From DATAXP01 sp963708675 (GTDB lineage Bacteria > Planctomycetota > Planctomycetia > Pirellulales > PNKZ01): a DNA stretch of 64,000 bases. A program made the position numbers and the translations under genes. The notes beneath the pieces were generated by a model. It saw nothing but the letters and a program-made list of their open reading frames with translations, searched no databases and was not told the origin of the DNA. Below are positions 54,172 through 63,033 of this stretch, one piece after another (the stretch's first letter is position 1; each line of letters begins with the position of its first letter). The stretch spans positions 2,170,001 through 2,234,000 of the forward strand of contig CAVPTO010000003.1 in assembly GCA_963708675.1 (NCBI GenBank). Direction: 5' to 3'.

Positions 54172-54921
54172 GTGAAACGAGCGATCATCAGCGACATCCA
54201 CAGCAACCTCGAAGCCATCGAGGCCGTGCTCGCCGACATCCGCTCGGTCGGCGTCGATCAAATCTACTGTCTCGGCGACGTGATCGGCTACGGGCCGAAC
54301 CCTCGCGAGTGCATCGATCTGATTATGAAGTGCGACGCCTGCATCCTCGGCAACCACGATCAGGGTGCGCTGTTCGATCCCGAGGGGTTCAACTCCGGCG
54401 CCGAGCGTGCGATCTTTTGGACACGAGAGCAACTGGAGAACGGCGTCAGCGATCCGGCCGATCGCATTCGACGTCGCAACTTTTTGCAGGAGTTGCCGCG
54501 CACGCGCCGCGAGAACGGCACGCTGTTCGTCCACGGCTCGGCCCGCAATCCGCTCAACGAATACGTGTTTCCCGAAGACGTTTACAACCCGCGCAAGATG
54601 GAAAAGATCTTCTCGCTGGTCGAGCGCTGCGTCTTCCAGGGGCACACGCACGTACCTGGCGTGTTTATGCAGAACATGACGTTCATGTCGCCCGAAGAAA
54701 TGAAGTATGAGTATCGTTTGACCGACTCGAAGGTAATGATCAACGTGGGTTCGGTCGGGCAGCCACGCGACGGCAACTCGCGGGCGTGCTATGTGATCAT
54801 GGAGGACGACCTGATACGTTTCCGTCGCGTCGATTACCCCTTCGAAAAGACGATTCAAAAGATCTACGAGACGCCCGAGCTGGATAATTTCCTCGGCGAC
54901 CGTCTGCGCGAAGGAAGGTAG
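54172..54921 (+). CDS. YfcE/MPP-type metallophosphoesterase
   Basis: 249 residues from GTG 54172, with AAGGG 7 bases upstream; the frame is open from 54079 but the signature starts right after GTG. Metal site: RAIISDIHSNLEAIEAVL (D-x-H), YCLGDVIGYGPNPRECIDL, CILGNHDQGAL (GNHD), FVHGS and VFQGHTHVPGVF (GHTH). GSVGQPRDGNSRACY is the usual late motif of this bacterial phosphodiesterase subgroup. Cytoplasmic, substrate unknown. Lies upstream of yidC-mnmE on the same strand with a family B repeat between. Confidence 0.9.
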   Translation: MKRAIISDIHSNLEAIEAVLADIRSVGVDQIYCLGDVIGYGPNPRECIDLIMKCDACILGNHDQGALFDPEGFNSGAERAIFWTREQLENGVSDPADRIRRRNFLQELPRTRRENGTLFVHGSARNPLNEYVFPEDVYNPRKMEKIFSLVERCVFQGHTHVPGVFMQNMTFMSPEEMKYEYRLTDSKVMINVGSVGQPRDGNSRACYVIMEDDLIRFRRVDYPFEKTIQKIYETPELDNFLGDRLREGR

Positions 54922-54945
54922 CGAAGGCGGAATCTCCCATGGGAA

Positions 54946-55073
54946 CCCTTCTCCCTCCGGGAGAAGGTGCCGCGAAGCGGCGGATGAGGGCGGCGTGAAT
55001 TGTTAAGCGATTTCTACTTCGACCCGCCCTCACCCGGCGGCTACGCCGCAACCCTCTCCCGAAGGGAGAGGGA
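54946..55073. repeat. Repeat family B, copy 6 (full length)
   Basis: CCCTTCTCCCTCCGGGAGAA GGTGCCGCGAAGCGGCGGAT GAGGGCGG, spacer, then CCCGCCCTCACCCGGCGGCT ACGCCGCAACCCTCTCCCGA AGGGAGAGGG. This copy has its two arm types in the opposite order from 21736. Confidence 0.9.
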
Positions 55074-55175
55074 TTTGCATTGTTTTCACGGCCGCGGACA
55101 TTGATTACACGCACCGCGTCGCATTCACGTTCTCTCATCGAAATCATCCTCACGGATAGTAAGCGATAAGCAAGT

Positions 55176-57433
55176 ATGGAAAAGCGGTATCTATTTTTCT
55201 TCGTCGCGGCGGCCGGCATCGTGCTCGGCAATGTGATGCTGACACGATGGTTAGCCCCACCACCGAAGCCCAAGCCTCTGCCGGAGGTTGCCGAGGCTGC
55301 AGACGGCAAAGCTCCCGACGCTAAAGCCGCCGACGCCGCGAAGGCGCCCGAGCAGGCGAACAACGCAGTAGCTGCGCCCGAAGGCGCGCCGGCTGCCGCT
55401 GCGCCGCGCAACGACGTCGCCGCGCAGTTCGCAACGCTCGGCTCGCTCGACCCGGACAGCGGCTACCGCATGCTCGTCACGCTCACCAATCAAGGCGCAG
55501 CGGTCGAACGCATCGAGCTCAACAGCCCGCGCTATCACGACACCAATTGGAACGATCGCGACGGCGTCGAAAACGAAAGCGGTTACCTCGGCCATCTCGC
55601 CGCCGCAAACCGCGACGGTCGCGGTGTGAAGGTGCAAGTCGTCGGCCCCGGCACTCCGGCCGAGAAGGCAGGCGTCAAAGTCGGCGATGTGATTTTGGCA
55701 ATTGACGATCAACCGCTGCTGGACGTTACCGACCTCAGAGCGAAGCTGCTCACGACGAATTTCGGACAAGAGATCAAGCTCGCCATCGAGGGACGTGAAA
55801 CGCCGATCACCGTGAAGCTCACGTCTCGCCCGGTGCAGGTAGTGCAGCCCGAGGCGGACGACCCGCTGTCGTTTCTCACCACGCTGCAAAGCGTCGGCAA
55901 GCAGATGATCGTCAACGACGCTCTCGAACTGCCAGGCTTGACGATGCGCACCGCCGCATGGGACGTGCTGCCGAACGCCGGCCCCGATGAGGTCGCGTAT
56001 CGTTGGCCGCTACCGGAGTTCGGCCTCGAAGTGGTCAAGCGCTACCGGCTCGTCCGGGCTCCCGACGAACAATTGAAAGAGGTCGACGCGAAGGCCTATC
56101 ACCTCACGTTCAACCTGACGATTCGCAACACCGGCGCGGCCGCGACCGACGTGGCCTATCGCCTCGACGGCCCCACAGGTCTGCCGACCGAAGGCTCGTG
56201 GTACGCTGCCAAGATTTCGACGGGCGCTTCGGGGCTTCGCGATGTCGTCGTCGGTCAATGGACCGGCACGAAGGTGAATACCGTCTTCGACGCCGCGGGC
56301 GAAATCGCTGACAAATCGGGGACGGTGCATCGCGATCAATATCCGATCGCGTTTGCCGGCGTCGATGCTGTTTACTTCGCCTCGGCGCTGCTGCCGCAGA
56401 AGAGCGCGCCGAAGATCGCTGGTTCGCCGATGCCATGCCCGTCCGTGTCGGTGACATCTCCAAGGATCAGTACAAGAAAAACCAAACCGACGTCACGTGT
56501 CGCCTGACCAGTAAGGTCGAGACGATTCAACCCGGTGCGGCCCTCGAGCGCGAGTTTCTCATCTTCGCCGGCCCCAAGCGCCCGAACCTACTCGCTGCGT
56601 ACGGCCTGGGCGATCTAATCAATTACGGGTGGTTCTTTTTTGTCGCCGAGCCGATGCTCGCGATCCTGCATTTCTTTTACAGCATCATTCCGAATTACGG
56701 CATCGCGATCATTCTGCTCACGGTGCTTGTGCGCTCGTGCATGTTTCCGATCAGCCGCAAGCAGGCGCTCAACGCGCAGAAGATGCAGGAGCTGCAGCCC
56801 GAGATCAAACGGATTGCCGAGAAGTACAAGGGCAACATGGAGGCCCGCACGAAAGCTCAGCAAGATCTGTTCAAGAAGCACAAGTACAACCCGTTCAGCG
56901 GTTGCTTGCCGATGTTCTTGCAACTGCCGATCTTCATCGGACTGTACAACTCGCTCAAGGTCGACGTCGAGCTGCGTCTCGCGCCGCTCATTTCGGAAAG
57001 CGTGCGATGGTGCTCGAACCTCGGCGCCCCCGATATGCTGTGGTACTGGCAGCCGTATTTGCCGGCTTACTTCGCGTCGCCGTCGGGATGGCTGGGACCG
57101 TACCTCAATGTGTTGCCGCTGTGCACGATCGGCCTGTTCATTTGGCAGCAGAAGATGTTCATGCCGCCGCCGGCGGACGAGCAAGCCGCCATGCAAGCCC
57201 GCATGATGCAATACATGATGGTCTTCATGGGCGTGCTGTTCTTCAAAGTCGCCAGCGGACTGTGCATCTATTTCATCGCATCGAGCTTGTGGGGCATTGC
57301 CGAACGCAAGTTGTTGCCTCGCACGGTGGGCGCAGGTTCCCGGATCATTGAAGCCACATCCGTGCCGATAACCGGCGGCAATGGCCGCGCCGGCGGCAAG
57401 AAGAAGCGAGGCGGCCGTCCGTCGAAGTCATGA
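55176..57433 (+). CDS. yidC: Membrane protein insertase YidC with inserted PDZ domain; one base missing
   Basis: Inserts proteins into the inner membrane, alone or with SecYEG. N-terminal membrane segment FFFVAAAGIVLGNVMLTRWL, Pro/Ala linker (28-78), then the periplasmic domain starting ATLGSLDPDSGYRMLVTLTN. Within it residues about 150-216 read as a PDZ domain (VQVVGPGTPAEKAGVKVGDV, ILAIDDQPLLDVTDLRAKLL). The frame shifts at 56412-56418: first frame LLPQKSAP, second EDRWFADAMPVRVGDIS; one added G would give APEDRWFADAMPVR. C-terminal core: DLINYGWFFFVAEPMLAILH, GIAIILLTVLVRSCMFPISR K, PFSGCLPMFLQLPIFIGLYN, MMVFMGVLFFKVASGLCIYF. About 752 residues. Stop overlaps mnmE start (ATGA). Confidence 0.88.
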
Positions 57434-58878
57434 CGGCGCTCGATCTTGAAGACACGATCGTGGCGGTGGCCTCGGCGACCGGGCCCGCCGCGCGTGGCAT
57501 CGTCCGCGCTTGCGGACCCAATGTACTCGATTGCGTCGCGCCGCATTTTTGCGCGAACGATGGCGTCTCCGAAATTCCCTCTCCCCTTGCGGGAGAGGGC
57601 CGGGGTGAGGGGAATGGGAATCGGGTACACGCCTCGCCCCTTCACCCTAACCCTCTCCCGCAAGGGGAAAGGGGAACTGCTGCGGCGCGTCGCATCGAAG
57701 GGACGCTGCATCTTCCCGCTCTCCATCATCCCCTCGACGTCGCGCTCTACCTCTGGCCCGACGCGCAAAGTTTCACGCGCCAACCCACCATCGAACTTCA
57801 CACCATCGGTTCGCCGCCGCTCTTGCGAGCGATCGTCGAGTTGCTGTGCGTCAGCGGCGCTCGAGCCGCCAAACCAGGCGAGTTCACACTGCGGGCGTTT
57901 CTCGCGGGCAGGCTCGACCTGACGCAAGCCGAGGCGGTGCTCGGCGTGATCGACGCCGTCGATCGTCGACAGCTCGACGTGGCGCTCGCACAGTTAGCCG
58001 GCGGGTTGGCCGGTCCGCTGCAAACACTGCGCAACGCGCTAATCGAATTGCTCGCGCATCTCGAAGCCGGACTCGACTTCGTCGACGAGGACATCGAGTT
58101 CATCAGCGCCGCCGACTTGCAACGACAACTCGAAGCGGCCCGCGCCACGGTGCGAACGATCGCCGACCGGCTGTCGGTGCGTTCGCTGGCCGACGACCTG
58201 GTCCGCGTTGTACTCTATGGTTCGCCGAACGCCGGCAAGAGCAGCTTGTTCAACGCCTTGCTTGGCCGCTCCGACGCCATCGTGTCCGATGTCGCTGGGA
58301 CCACGCGCGACTGGCTCGCTGCGAGGCTCGATCTCGACGGCGTGCCGTGCGAGCTCATCGACACGGCCGGCCTCGATGCGTTAGTTCCCGAACATGCGAT
58401 CGATCAGCAAGCGCAGACTTCAACGCTCGAACGTCGACGGCAGGCACACGTCGCCTTGCATTGCATTGAGGCGACGTCTGAATGTTCACCAACGGTAGAA
58501 TCACCATCGCAAGCGACCGTGGTTTGGACCAAAGCCGATCTCGTGAACGACAGCCGTGAACGCGTCGGCATCGTTACTAGCGTTGTTACCGGGATCGGCA
58601 TCGACGCTTTGAAAGCACACCTGCGCGAGGCGGTACTCGCTGCGCGCTGCCATGATGCCGAAGTTGTCGCCAACACCGCCGCTCGCATCGCGCCGGTGTT
58701 GCGCTCCGCCGATGAGGCGCTCGAACAGGCAATCGGTTTCACGCGAGAGAATGCCGGCGAAGAGCTTGTCGCCGCGGAACTTCGGTTGTCGCTCGACGCT
58801 TTGGGTGAAATCGTCGGAGCCATCTACACCGACGACATCCTCGATCGCGTTTTCAGCCGCTTTTGCATCGGCAAGTAG
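57430..58878 (+). CDS. mnmE: tRNA modification GTPase MnmE, with a repeat-derived in-frame insert
   Basis: With MnmG forms cmnm5U34 of tRNAs. 482 residues. N-domain LEDTIVAVASATGPAARGIV and YLWPDAQSFTRQPTIELHTI, RAAKPGEFTLRAFLAGRLDL TQAEAV. G domain: VVLYGSPNAGKSSLFNALLG, VSDVAGTTRDWLAARLDLDG, LIDTAGLDALVPEHA, with WTKADL replacing the usual NKxD, and the C-terminal FCIGK (the Cys required for catalysis). Residues 49-82 (PSPLAGEGRGEGNGNR, HPNPLPQGERG) are the translated family B repeat and are absent from normal MnmE. Overlap with yidC means coupled translation. A terminator follows. Confidence 0.93.
   Translation: MTALDLEDTIVAVASATGPAARGIVRACGPNVLDCVAPHFCANDGVSEIPSPLAGEGRGEGNGNRVHASPLHPNPLPQGERGTAAARRIEGTLHLPALHHPLDVALYLWPDAQSFTRQPTIELHTIGSPPLLRAIVELLCVSGARAAKPGEFTLRAFLAGRLDLTQAEAVLGVIDAVDRRQLDVALAQLAGGLAGPLQTLRNALIELLAHLEAGLDFVDEDIEFISAADLQRQLEAARATVRTIADRLSVRSLADDLVRVVLYGSPNAGKSSLFNALLGRSDAIVSDVAGTTRDWLAARLDLDGVPCELIDTAGLDALVPEHAIDQQAQTSTLERRRQAHVALHCIEATSECSPTVESPSQATVVWTKADLVNDSRERVGIVTSVVTGIGIDALKAHLREAVLAARCHDAEVVANTAARIAPVLRSADEALEQAIGFTRENAGEELVAAELRLSLDALGEIVGAIYTDDILDRVFSRFCIGK
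57575..57675. repeat. Repeat family B, copy 7, inside mnmE
   Basis: TTCCCTCTCCCCTTGCGGGA GAGGGCCGGGGTGAGGGGAA TGGG, spacer, then GCCCCTTCACCCTAACCCTC TCCCGCAAGGGGAAAGGGG. About 101 bases and no stop in the mnmE frame. Closest to copy 5 (51588). Confidence 0.92.
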
Positions 58879-58944
58879 GTTTTCAAGCTAACCATTTGTG
58901 ACACGCTGTTGGCGTCACTAATGTGGAGGCTGTTGGGTTGCAGC

Positions 58945-58972
58945 AACCACGAACGTGCTCGTGGTTTTCTTG
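58945..58972 (+). terminator. Likely rho-independent terminator after mnmE
   Basis: AACCACGA pairs with TCGTGGTT around ACGTGC, followed by TTCTTGT. Shorter T-run than the other terminators here. Confidence 0.7.
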
Positions 58973-58996
58973 TGCGATTGAAAGGCAAGTCTCTCG

Positions 58997-61072
58997 GTGT
59001 TCAAGACAAAAACCTATTCAATCGCACTGTTGTTCGCAGTTCTGTTGTCGGCGACGGTAACCGCGCTGCACGCCGCTCTCCCAACGAAGCATGAGAACTT
59101 TGCGGCCGAGCAATGGACGCAAAGCACTTTGCTTGCGGGGAAGGCAACAAGGCCCTTCAGCTTTACTTTCGGCGGCAAACATTCCGACGAACTGATGGCC
59201 GGATGGAAGTCGAGCCAAGAGATTCGAAACTTGGATGCGCATCGCCGTGAGCACACGCTCACTTGGACCGATTACGCGACTCGTTTGCAGGTGCGTTGCG
59301 TCGCGGTGGAGTACGCCGACTTTCCGGTCGTGGAATGGACGCTTTGGCTGAAGAACACCGGCGAAGCGAACACCCCGGTGATCGAAGACATCCAAGGAAT
59401 CGACGCCCGGTTCGAGAGCGTCGCCAACGGTGAAATCGTGCTGCATGGCATTCGCGGTGACACCTGCGTCGCCGAAAGTTTCCGGCCTTTCATGTACAAC
59501 CTTGAGTCCGACGCTGTGAAGCGTTTCTCGCCGCCGGTCGTCGGTGACAAAGTTTCAGGCAAATCGTCGGACGGCCCGCAGGGCTGGCCTTACTTCAACC
59601 TGCAAAGGCCCGGAGGCGGCGTCATTGTTGCGGTCGGTTGGCCGGGTCAGTGGGCAGCGACCTTTGAACGCGATCACGAACGAGGCGTTCGCGTGAAGGC
59701 CGGACAGCAGCTTACCCATCTGACGCTGAAGCCCGGCGAAGAGATTCGCACACCTTCGATCACGTTGCTGTTCTGGCAGGGAGATGATGTTGTGCGCGCG
59801 CAAAACATCTGGCGAGCATGGTATCTCGCACATGTCTTGCCGCGCATCGCCGGCACGCCGCAGCCCCCCACGACGCAGATCCAAGTGGATGGCTCGCTCG
59901 CATCTTGGCCGCGCGTTCAAGCCTATCTCGATGCCGGAATCCAGCCCGATATCTGTTGGCGCGATGCCGGAGGAATGAACACCTGGTATCCGAGCAGTGG
60001 CGGGCCGTTCACGGAGAAGAAAACCTGGCTCAATACCGGCACGTGGGAACCCGACCCGGCAAAGTATCCGCAAGGATTCAAGCCCTACAGCGACAAAGTA
60101 CGCGCCAACGGGATGCAGTTTCTACTGTGGTTCGAGCCCGAGCGTGTGGGCGATCCCAATTCGTGGCTCGGCAGAAATCACCCCGAATGGTTGCTGCCCG
60201 GCAACAGTGCCGGCTCGGTGCTCAACCTCGGGCGGCCCGACGCGCTGCGGTGGCTCATCGAGCATATCGACGGACTGGTGAAATCGCAGGGCCTCGACTG
60301 GTATCGCGAGGATTTGAACGGCGGGAACTACGGCACCGCCTGGCGGAACAACGACACCGCGGACCGACAGGGCATCACCGAGAATCTCTACGTGCAGGGG
60401 CATCTAGCCTTTTGGGATGAACTGCGACGACGCAATCCGAACTTGCATATCGACTCGTGTGCGTCGGGCGGTCGCCGCAACGATCTCGAAACCATGCGCC
60501 GCTCGGTACCGCTATTACGCAGCGACTGGTCCGTCACCGCTTTTGCCGATGCACCCTTGCAGCGCGAGGGCAATCAGTCGCAAACCTACGGCCTGTCGTC
60601 CTGGCTGCCCTGGCAAGGCGCCGGTGTGCCGTTCTTCGTCGATCGCTACTCGGTGCGCAGCTATTACGTCACCGGCTTCGGCATGATCCAGAACGAGCAT
60701 TGGAGCAAGAGCGACGACAAACGCGCCGACGTCCGGCGCGGCTACGACGAGGTGCGACGTATCGCTCCGCTGATGCTCGGCGATTACTACCCGCTGACGC
60801 CCTACAGCCTGGACACGACTTCGTGGATCGCGTGGCAGTTTCATCGTGCGGAGCTTCATGAAGGCGTCGTGCAAGCTTTTCGCCGTCCCGACGCTGAGAA
60901 TGACGTGCTGACGGTGAAGCTGCAAGGACTCGATCCTCATCAGCGCTACGAGATCGAGAACTTCGACGTGGGCAGAGAAGTCCGCACAGGCGACGAACTG
61001 ATGCAGGGTTATGACATCACGCTTCGCGAAAAACCCGCGGCAGCCATGCTACGACTGCACGCCGTCCAATGA
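58997..61072 (+). CDS. Exported GH36-type alpha-galactosidase
   Basis: 691 residues from GTG 58997 with AAAGGCAAG about 10 bases upstream. Signal peptide SIALLFAVLLSATVTALHAA. N-terminal beta supersandwich: TRLQVRCVAVEYADFPVVEW TLWLKN. TIM barrel from about 290: ICWRDAGGMNTWYP, LNTGTWEPDPAKYPQGFKPY, GMQFLLWFEPERVG, the nucleophile Asp in GLDWYREDLNGGNYG, and acid/base Asp in HIDSCASGGRRNDLETM. These match the GH36/GH27 clan layout; DWYREDLN replaces the common KWDMN. Releases alpha-linked galactose (or a related sugar) outside the cytoplasm. Separate from mnmE by a terminator. Confidence 0.87.
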   Translation: MFKTKTYSIALLFAVLLSATVTALHAALPTKHENFAAEQWTQSTLLAGKATRPFSFTFGGKHSDELMAGWKSSQEIRNLDAHRREHTLTWTDYATRLQVRCVAVEYADFPVVEWTLWLKNTGEANTPVIEDIQGIDARFESVANGEIVLHGIRGDTCVAESFRPFMYNLESDAVKRFSPPVVGDKVSGKSSDGPQGWPYFNLQRPGGGVIVAVGWPGQWAATFERDHERGVRVKAGQQLTHLTLKPGEEIRTPSITLLFWQGDDVVRAQNIWRAWYLAHVLPRIAGTPQPPTTQIQVDGSLASWPRVQAYLDAGIQPDICWRDAGGMNTWYPSSGGPFTEKKTWLNTGTWEPDPAKYPQGFKPYSDKVRANGMQFLLWFEPERVGDPNSWLGRNHPEWLLPGNSAGSVLNLGRPDALRWLIEHIDGLVKSQGLDWYREDLNGGNYGTAWRNNDTADRQGITENLYVQGHLAFWDELRRRNPNLHIDSCASGGRRNDLETMRRSVPLLRSDWSVTAFADAPLQREGNQSQTYGLSSWLPWQGAGVPFFVDRYSVRSYYVTGFGMIQNEHWSKSDDKRADVRRGYDEVRRIAPLMLGDYYPLTPYSLDTTSWIAWQFHRAELHEGVVQAFRRPDAENDVLTVKLQGLDPHQRYEIENFDVGREVRTGDELMQGYDITLREKPAAAMLRLHAVQ

Positions 61073-61333
61073 ATGCCGCCGTGGTAACACTCACACCGTC
61101 CGCCGTACCCACGGCCATGCTAGCCCATTGGTCGCGATCGATGCCGCCGACTGGCCGCTCAAAAGTTTGACGCAATCGCACGAAATGCTCGCCAACGTAA
61201 CGACTTCGTTTGGCGGTGCGTCATAACGTCGCTCATGCCAACGGATTAGTAACCTGACTGCGATTGTTTTTCGCCGAAGAGAATCGCTAGACTTTGCAAC
61301 CGGCAAGGCGGGCAGGCTCCCAGGAGATGCGTG

Positions 61334-61489
61334 ATGACAACGCCCGGTCGAAAGCTGCTGGTGCTGATCGCCGTGACGGCCTTCGTGTTCACCGTCGACA
61401 TGCTCGTGCTTCGCCTGCACCCGCCACACCCGTCGCCGCACAGCATCGCCGGCCATGCGGCGAGCGCGCCGCAGACGTTGCCGCATTAG
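61334..61489 (+). CDS. Small single-pass membrane protein (51 residues)
   Basis: ATG 61334 with CAGGAG upstream at normal spacing. MTTPGRKLLVLIAVTAF is followed by VFTVDMLVLRL, giving one membrane helix, then a Pro/His/Ala-rich tail (HPPHPSPHSIAGHAA). Ends at TAG 61487-61489. Good ribosome site and clear helix support it. Function unknown. Confidence 0.55.
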   Translation: MTTPGRKLLVLIAVTAFVFTVDMLVLRLHPPHPSPHSIAGHAASAPQTLPH

Positions 61490-61533
61490 CGCGCTCGTTC
61501 CGCGTCGCGCCTTCTGATCAGACATTGAAGCGA

Positions 61534-61672
61534 ACCCCTCTCCCTTTGGGAGAGGGTGGCGGCGCAGCCGCCGGGTGAGGGCGGGTTGAAATAGAAAGCG
61601 CTTACCACTTCAACCCGCCCTCATCCGCCGCTTCGCGGCACCTTCTCCCGGAGGGAGAAGGGTTCGAATGAC
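61534..61672. repeat. Repeat family B, copy 8 (full length)
   Basis: ACCCCTCTCCCTTTGGGAGA GGGTGGCGGCGCAGCCGCCG GGTGAGGGCGGGTTGAA, spacer ATAGAAAGCGCTTACCAC, TTCAACCCGCCCTCATCCGC CGCTTCGCGGCACCTTCTCC CGGAGGGAGAAGGG. Nearly identical to the copy at 21736. Confidence 0.92.
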
Positions 61673-61692
61673 AATCCAACATTCCACGCGTT

Positions 61693-62409
61693 CTACGGCT
61701 GCACGCCCCACAGGTCGCACATCGTGCGATAGATCTCGGGCTCGGCGTGTTTGAGTTCTTCGCGGTCAAACGGATAGAAATCGTTTCGGCCGAACAGCGA
61801 CTCGCTCATCTCGGCGAAGAACTCCTTCGCGTTCGTCAGGCCGTAGTGCTGCTTCTTGCCGCCGCCCGAGTAGTCGACGCTCTTGTACTTGCCCGAATCG
61901 CAGAATTGCTTCCAGGCTTGTTCGATCGTCGGATTGTCGAACCCGAGCACCTGGTCGTGATACGCGTGCGCGAGTTCGTGCAGCACCGACCACGGCTGAA
62001 TGCGCTGATGGTTGTCGCCACACCAAACGGCGGCATCCGGAATGTGGACGCACTTTGCCATTTGAGTGTCGTATCCCTGCTCCTTCAGCCATTGCGCGCT
62101 CGGATGATACTGCGCGCGTTCGAGCTTGTCGTAGGTGAGGTCGATCCAGATCGGCACCTTCTGCAACCGCGCGACCTTGTCGGCAGGCACGACCTTTTTG
62201 ATTTGCTTGAGCCGTTCGATGAGCAGCGGCAACGCCTTCTCACCCACCGGCAGCCCTGCGCCTTCGAGCAAGCGCTTATCGACGTGCACCTGCCAGCCTT
62301 CGAGCGGAAACGTGTCGTGCTTTGTCGGCTTCGCGGGCACGTCCGAAGCAGCTTGTGCAAACGGACCGAGGGCGAACGTCAACACGATGAATGCTGCGGA
62401 GAGGCGCAT
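61693..62409 (-). CDS. Exported zinc metallopeptidase-like protein (HELAH)
   Basis: 238 residues. Signal peptide SAAFIVLTFALGPFAQAASD. EGWQVHVDKRLLEGAGLPVG starts the mature domain. Zinc motif SVLHELAHAYHDQVLGFDNP (HExxH as HELAH), third ligand probably the Glu of TNAKEFFAEMSESLFGRNDF, and IPDAAVWCGDN upstream. The layout matches lethal-factor/Mlr-type or gluzincin-like peptidases of planctomycetes. Periplasmic. ATG 62409, no strong ribosome site. Substrate unknown. Confidence 0.8.
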   Translation of the reverse strand: MRLSAAFIVLTFALGPFAQAASDVPAKPTKHDTFPLEGWQVHVDKRLLEGAGLPVGEKALPLLIERLKQIKKVVPADKVARLQKVPIWIDLTYDKLERAQYHPSAQWLKEQGYDTQMAKCVHIPDAAVWCGDNHQRIQPWSVLHELAHAYHDQVLGFDNPTIEQAWKQFCDSGKYKSVDYSGGGKKQHYGLTNAKEFFAEMSESLFGRNDFYPFDREELKHAEPEIYRTMCDLWGVQP

Positions 62410-62559
62410 GCGATGGCTCGACGAGGACTGGCGACACGATCCCGGCCACTAAGTCTACGTCGCCGCATGACAGCAGTCGAATCCGGCCTGTGCTAGCGAT
62501 TACAATTTCGCTACACTCCGCAACCCATCTTGTAGCGACTTTCGATGCGGAGACTCGCA

Positions 62560-63033
62560 ATGCGGAAGCACATAAAGTCATTGCTGACGGTCGTGGCCAC
62601 GGCGGTCATCGCAGTCGCAGTCGATCGCCGCGTGATGAGATTCGAATCGCCGAAGCCCGCCGTGGGATCCACTGCCTCGGAAGTGACGCCGTGCGTAATG
62701 ATCGGCGAAGAAGCGTATACGCTGCCGAAATTGGTGGATCGCCAGCATGAGACGTGTCGCGATCCGGAACTAAGTCTGAATCCGCCCTCACACGACGTCG
62801 CCCGTCTTATCGCCAATGACACGCGGGGTCTCGTCTTCAAGGGATTCGTACTTCAAAGTCACCAGTGGGAATGCAAACGCCCGTCGCCGCTATCAGAAGA
62901 GTTCGAACGCGACTCCCTCGCTCTGCTCAAGCTCGCCGAACTATTCCCCACGGAGCGCGAACGCCCTCGACCTGAGGACTTGTTTTACGCGTGGTGGGTA
63001 TCCGACTGGTTGGCCGGTAGCAACGTTCGCTAA
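62560..63033 (+). CDS. Hypothetical exported or membrane-anchored protein
   Basis: 157 residues from ATG 62560, with GGAG at normal spacing; the ATG at 62545 in the same frame is less likely. N-terminal KSLLTVVATAVIAVAVDRR can be an anchor or signal. The rest is Glu/Arg/Leu-rich (ERDSLALLKLAELFPTERER) with a Cys pair (TPCVMIG, HETCRDP). No domain recognised. The stop codon is immediately followed by that of convergent carB. Confidence 0.55.
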   Translation: MRKHIKSLLTVVATAVIAVAVDRRVMRFESPKPAVGSTASEVTPCVMIGEEAYTLPKLVDRQHETCRDPELSLNPPSHDVARLIANDTRGLVFKGFVLQSHQWECKRPSPLSEEFERDSLALLKLAELFPTERERPRPEDLFYAWWVSDWLAGSNVR

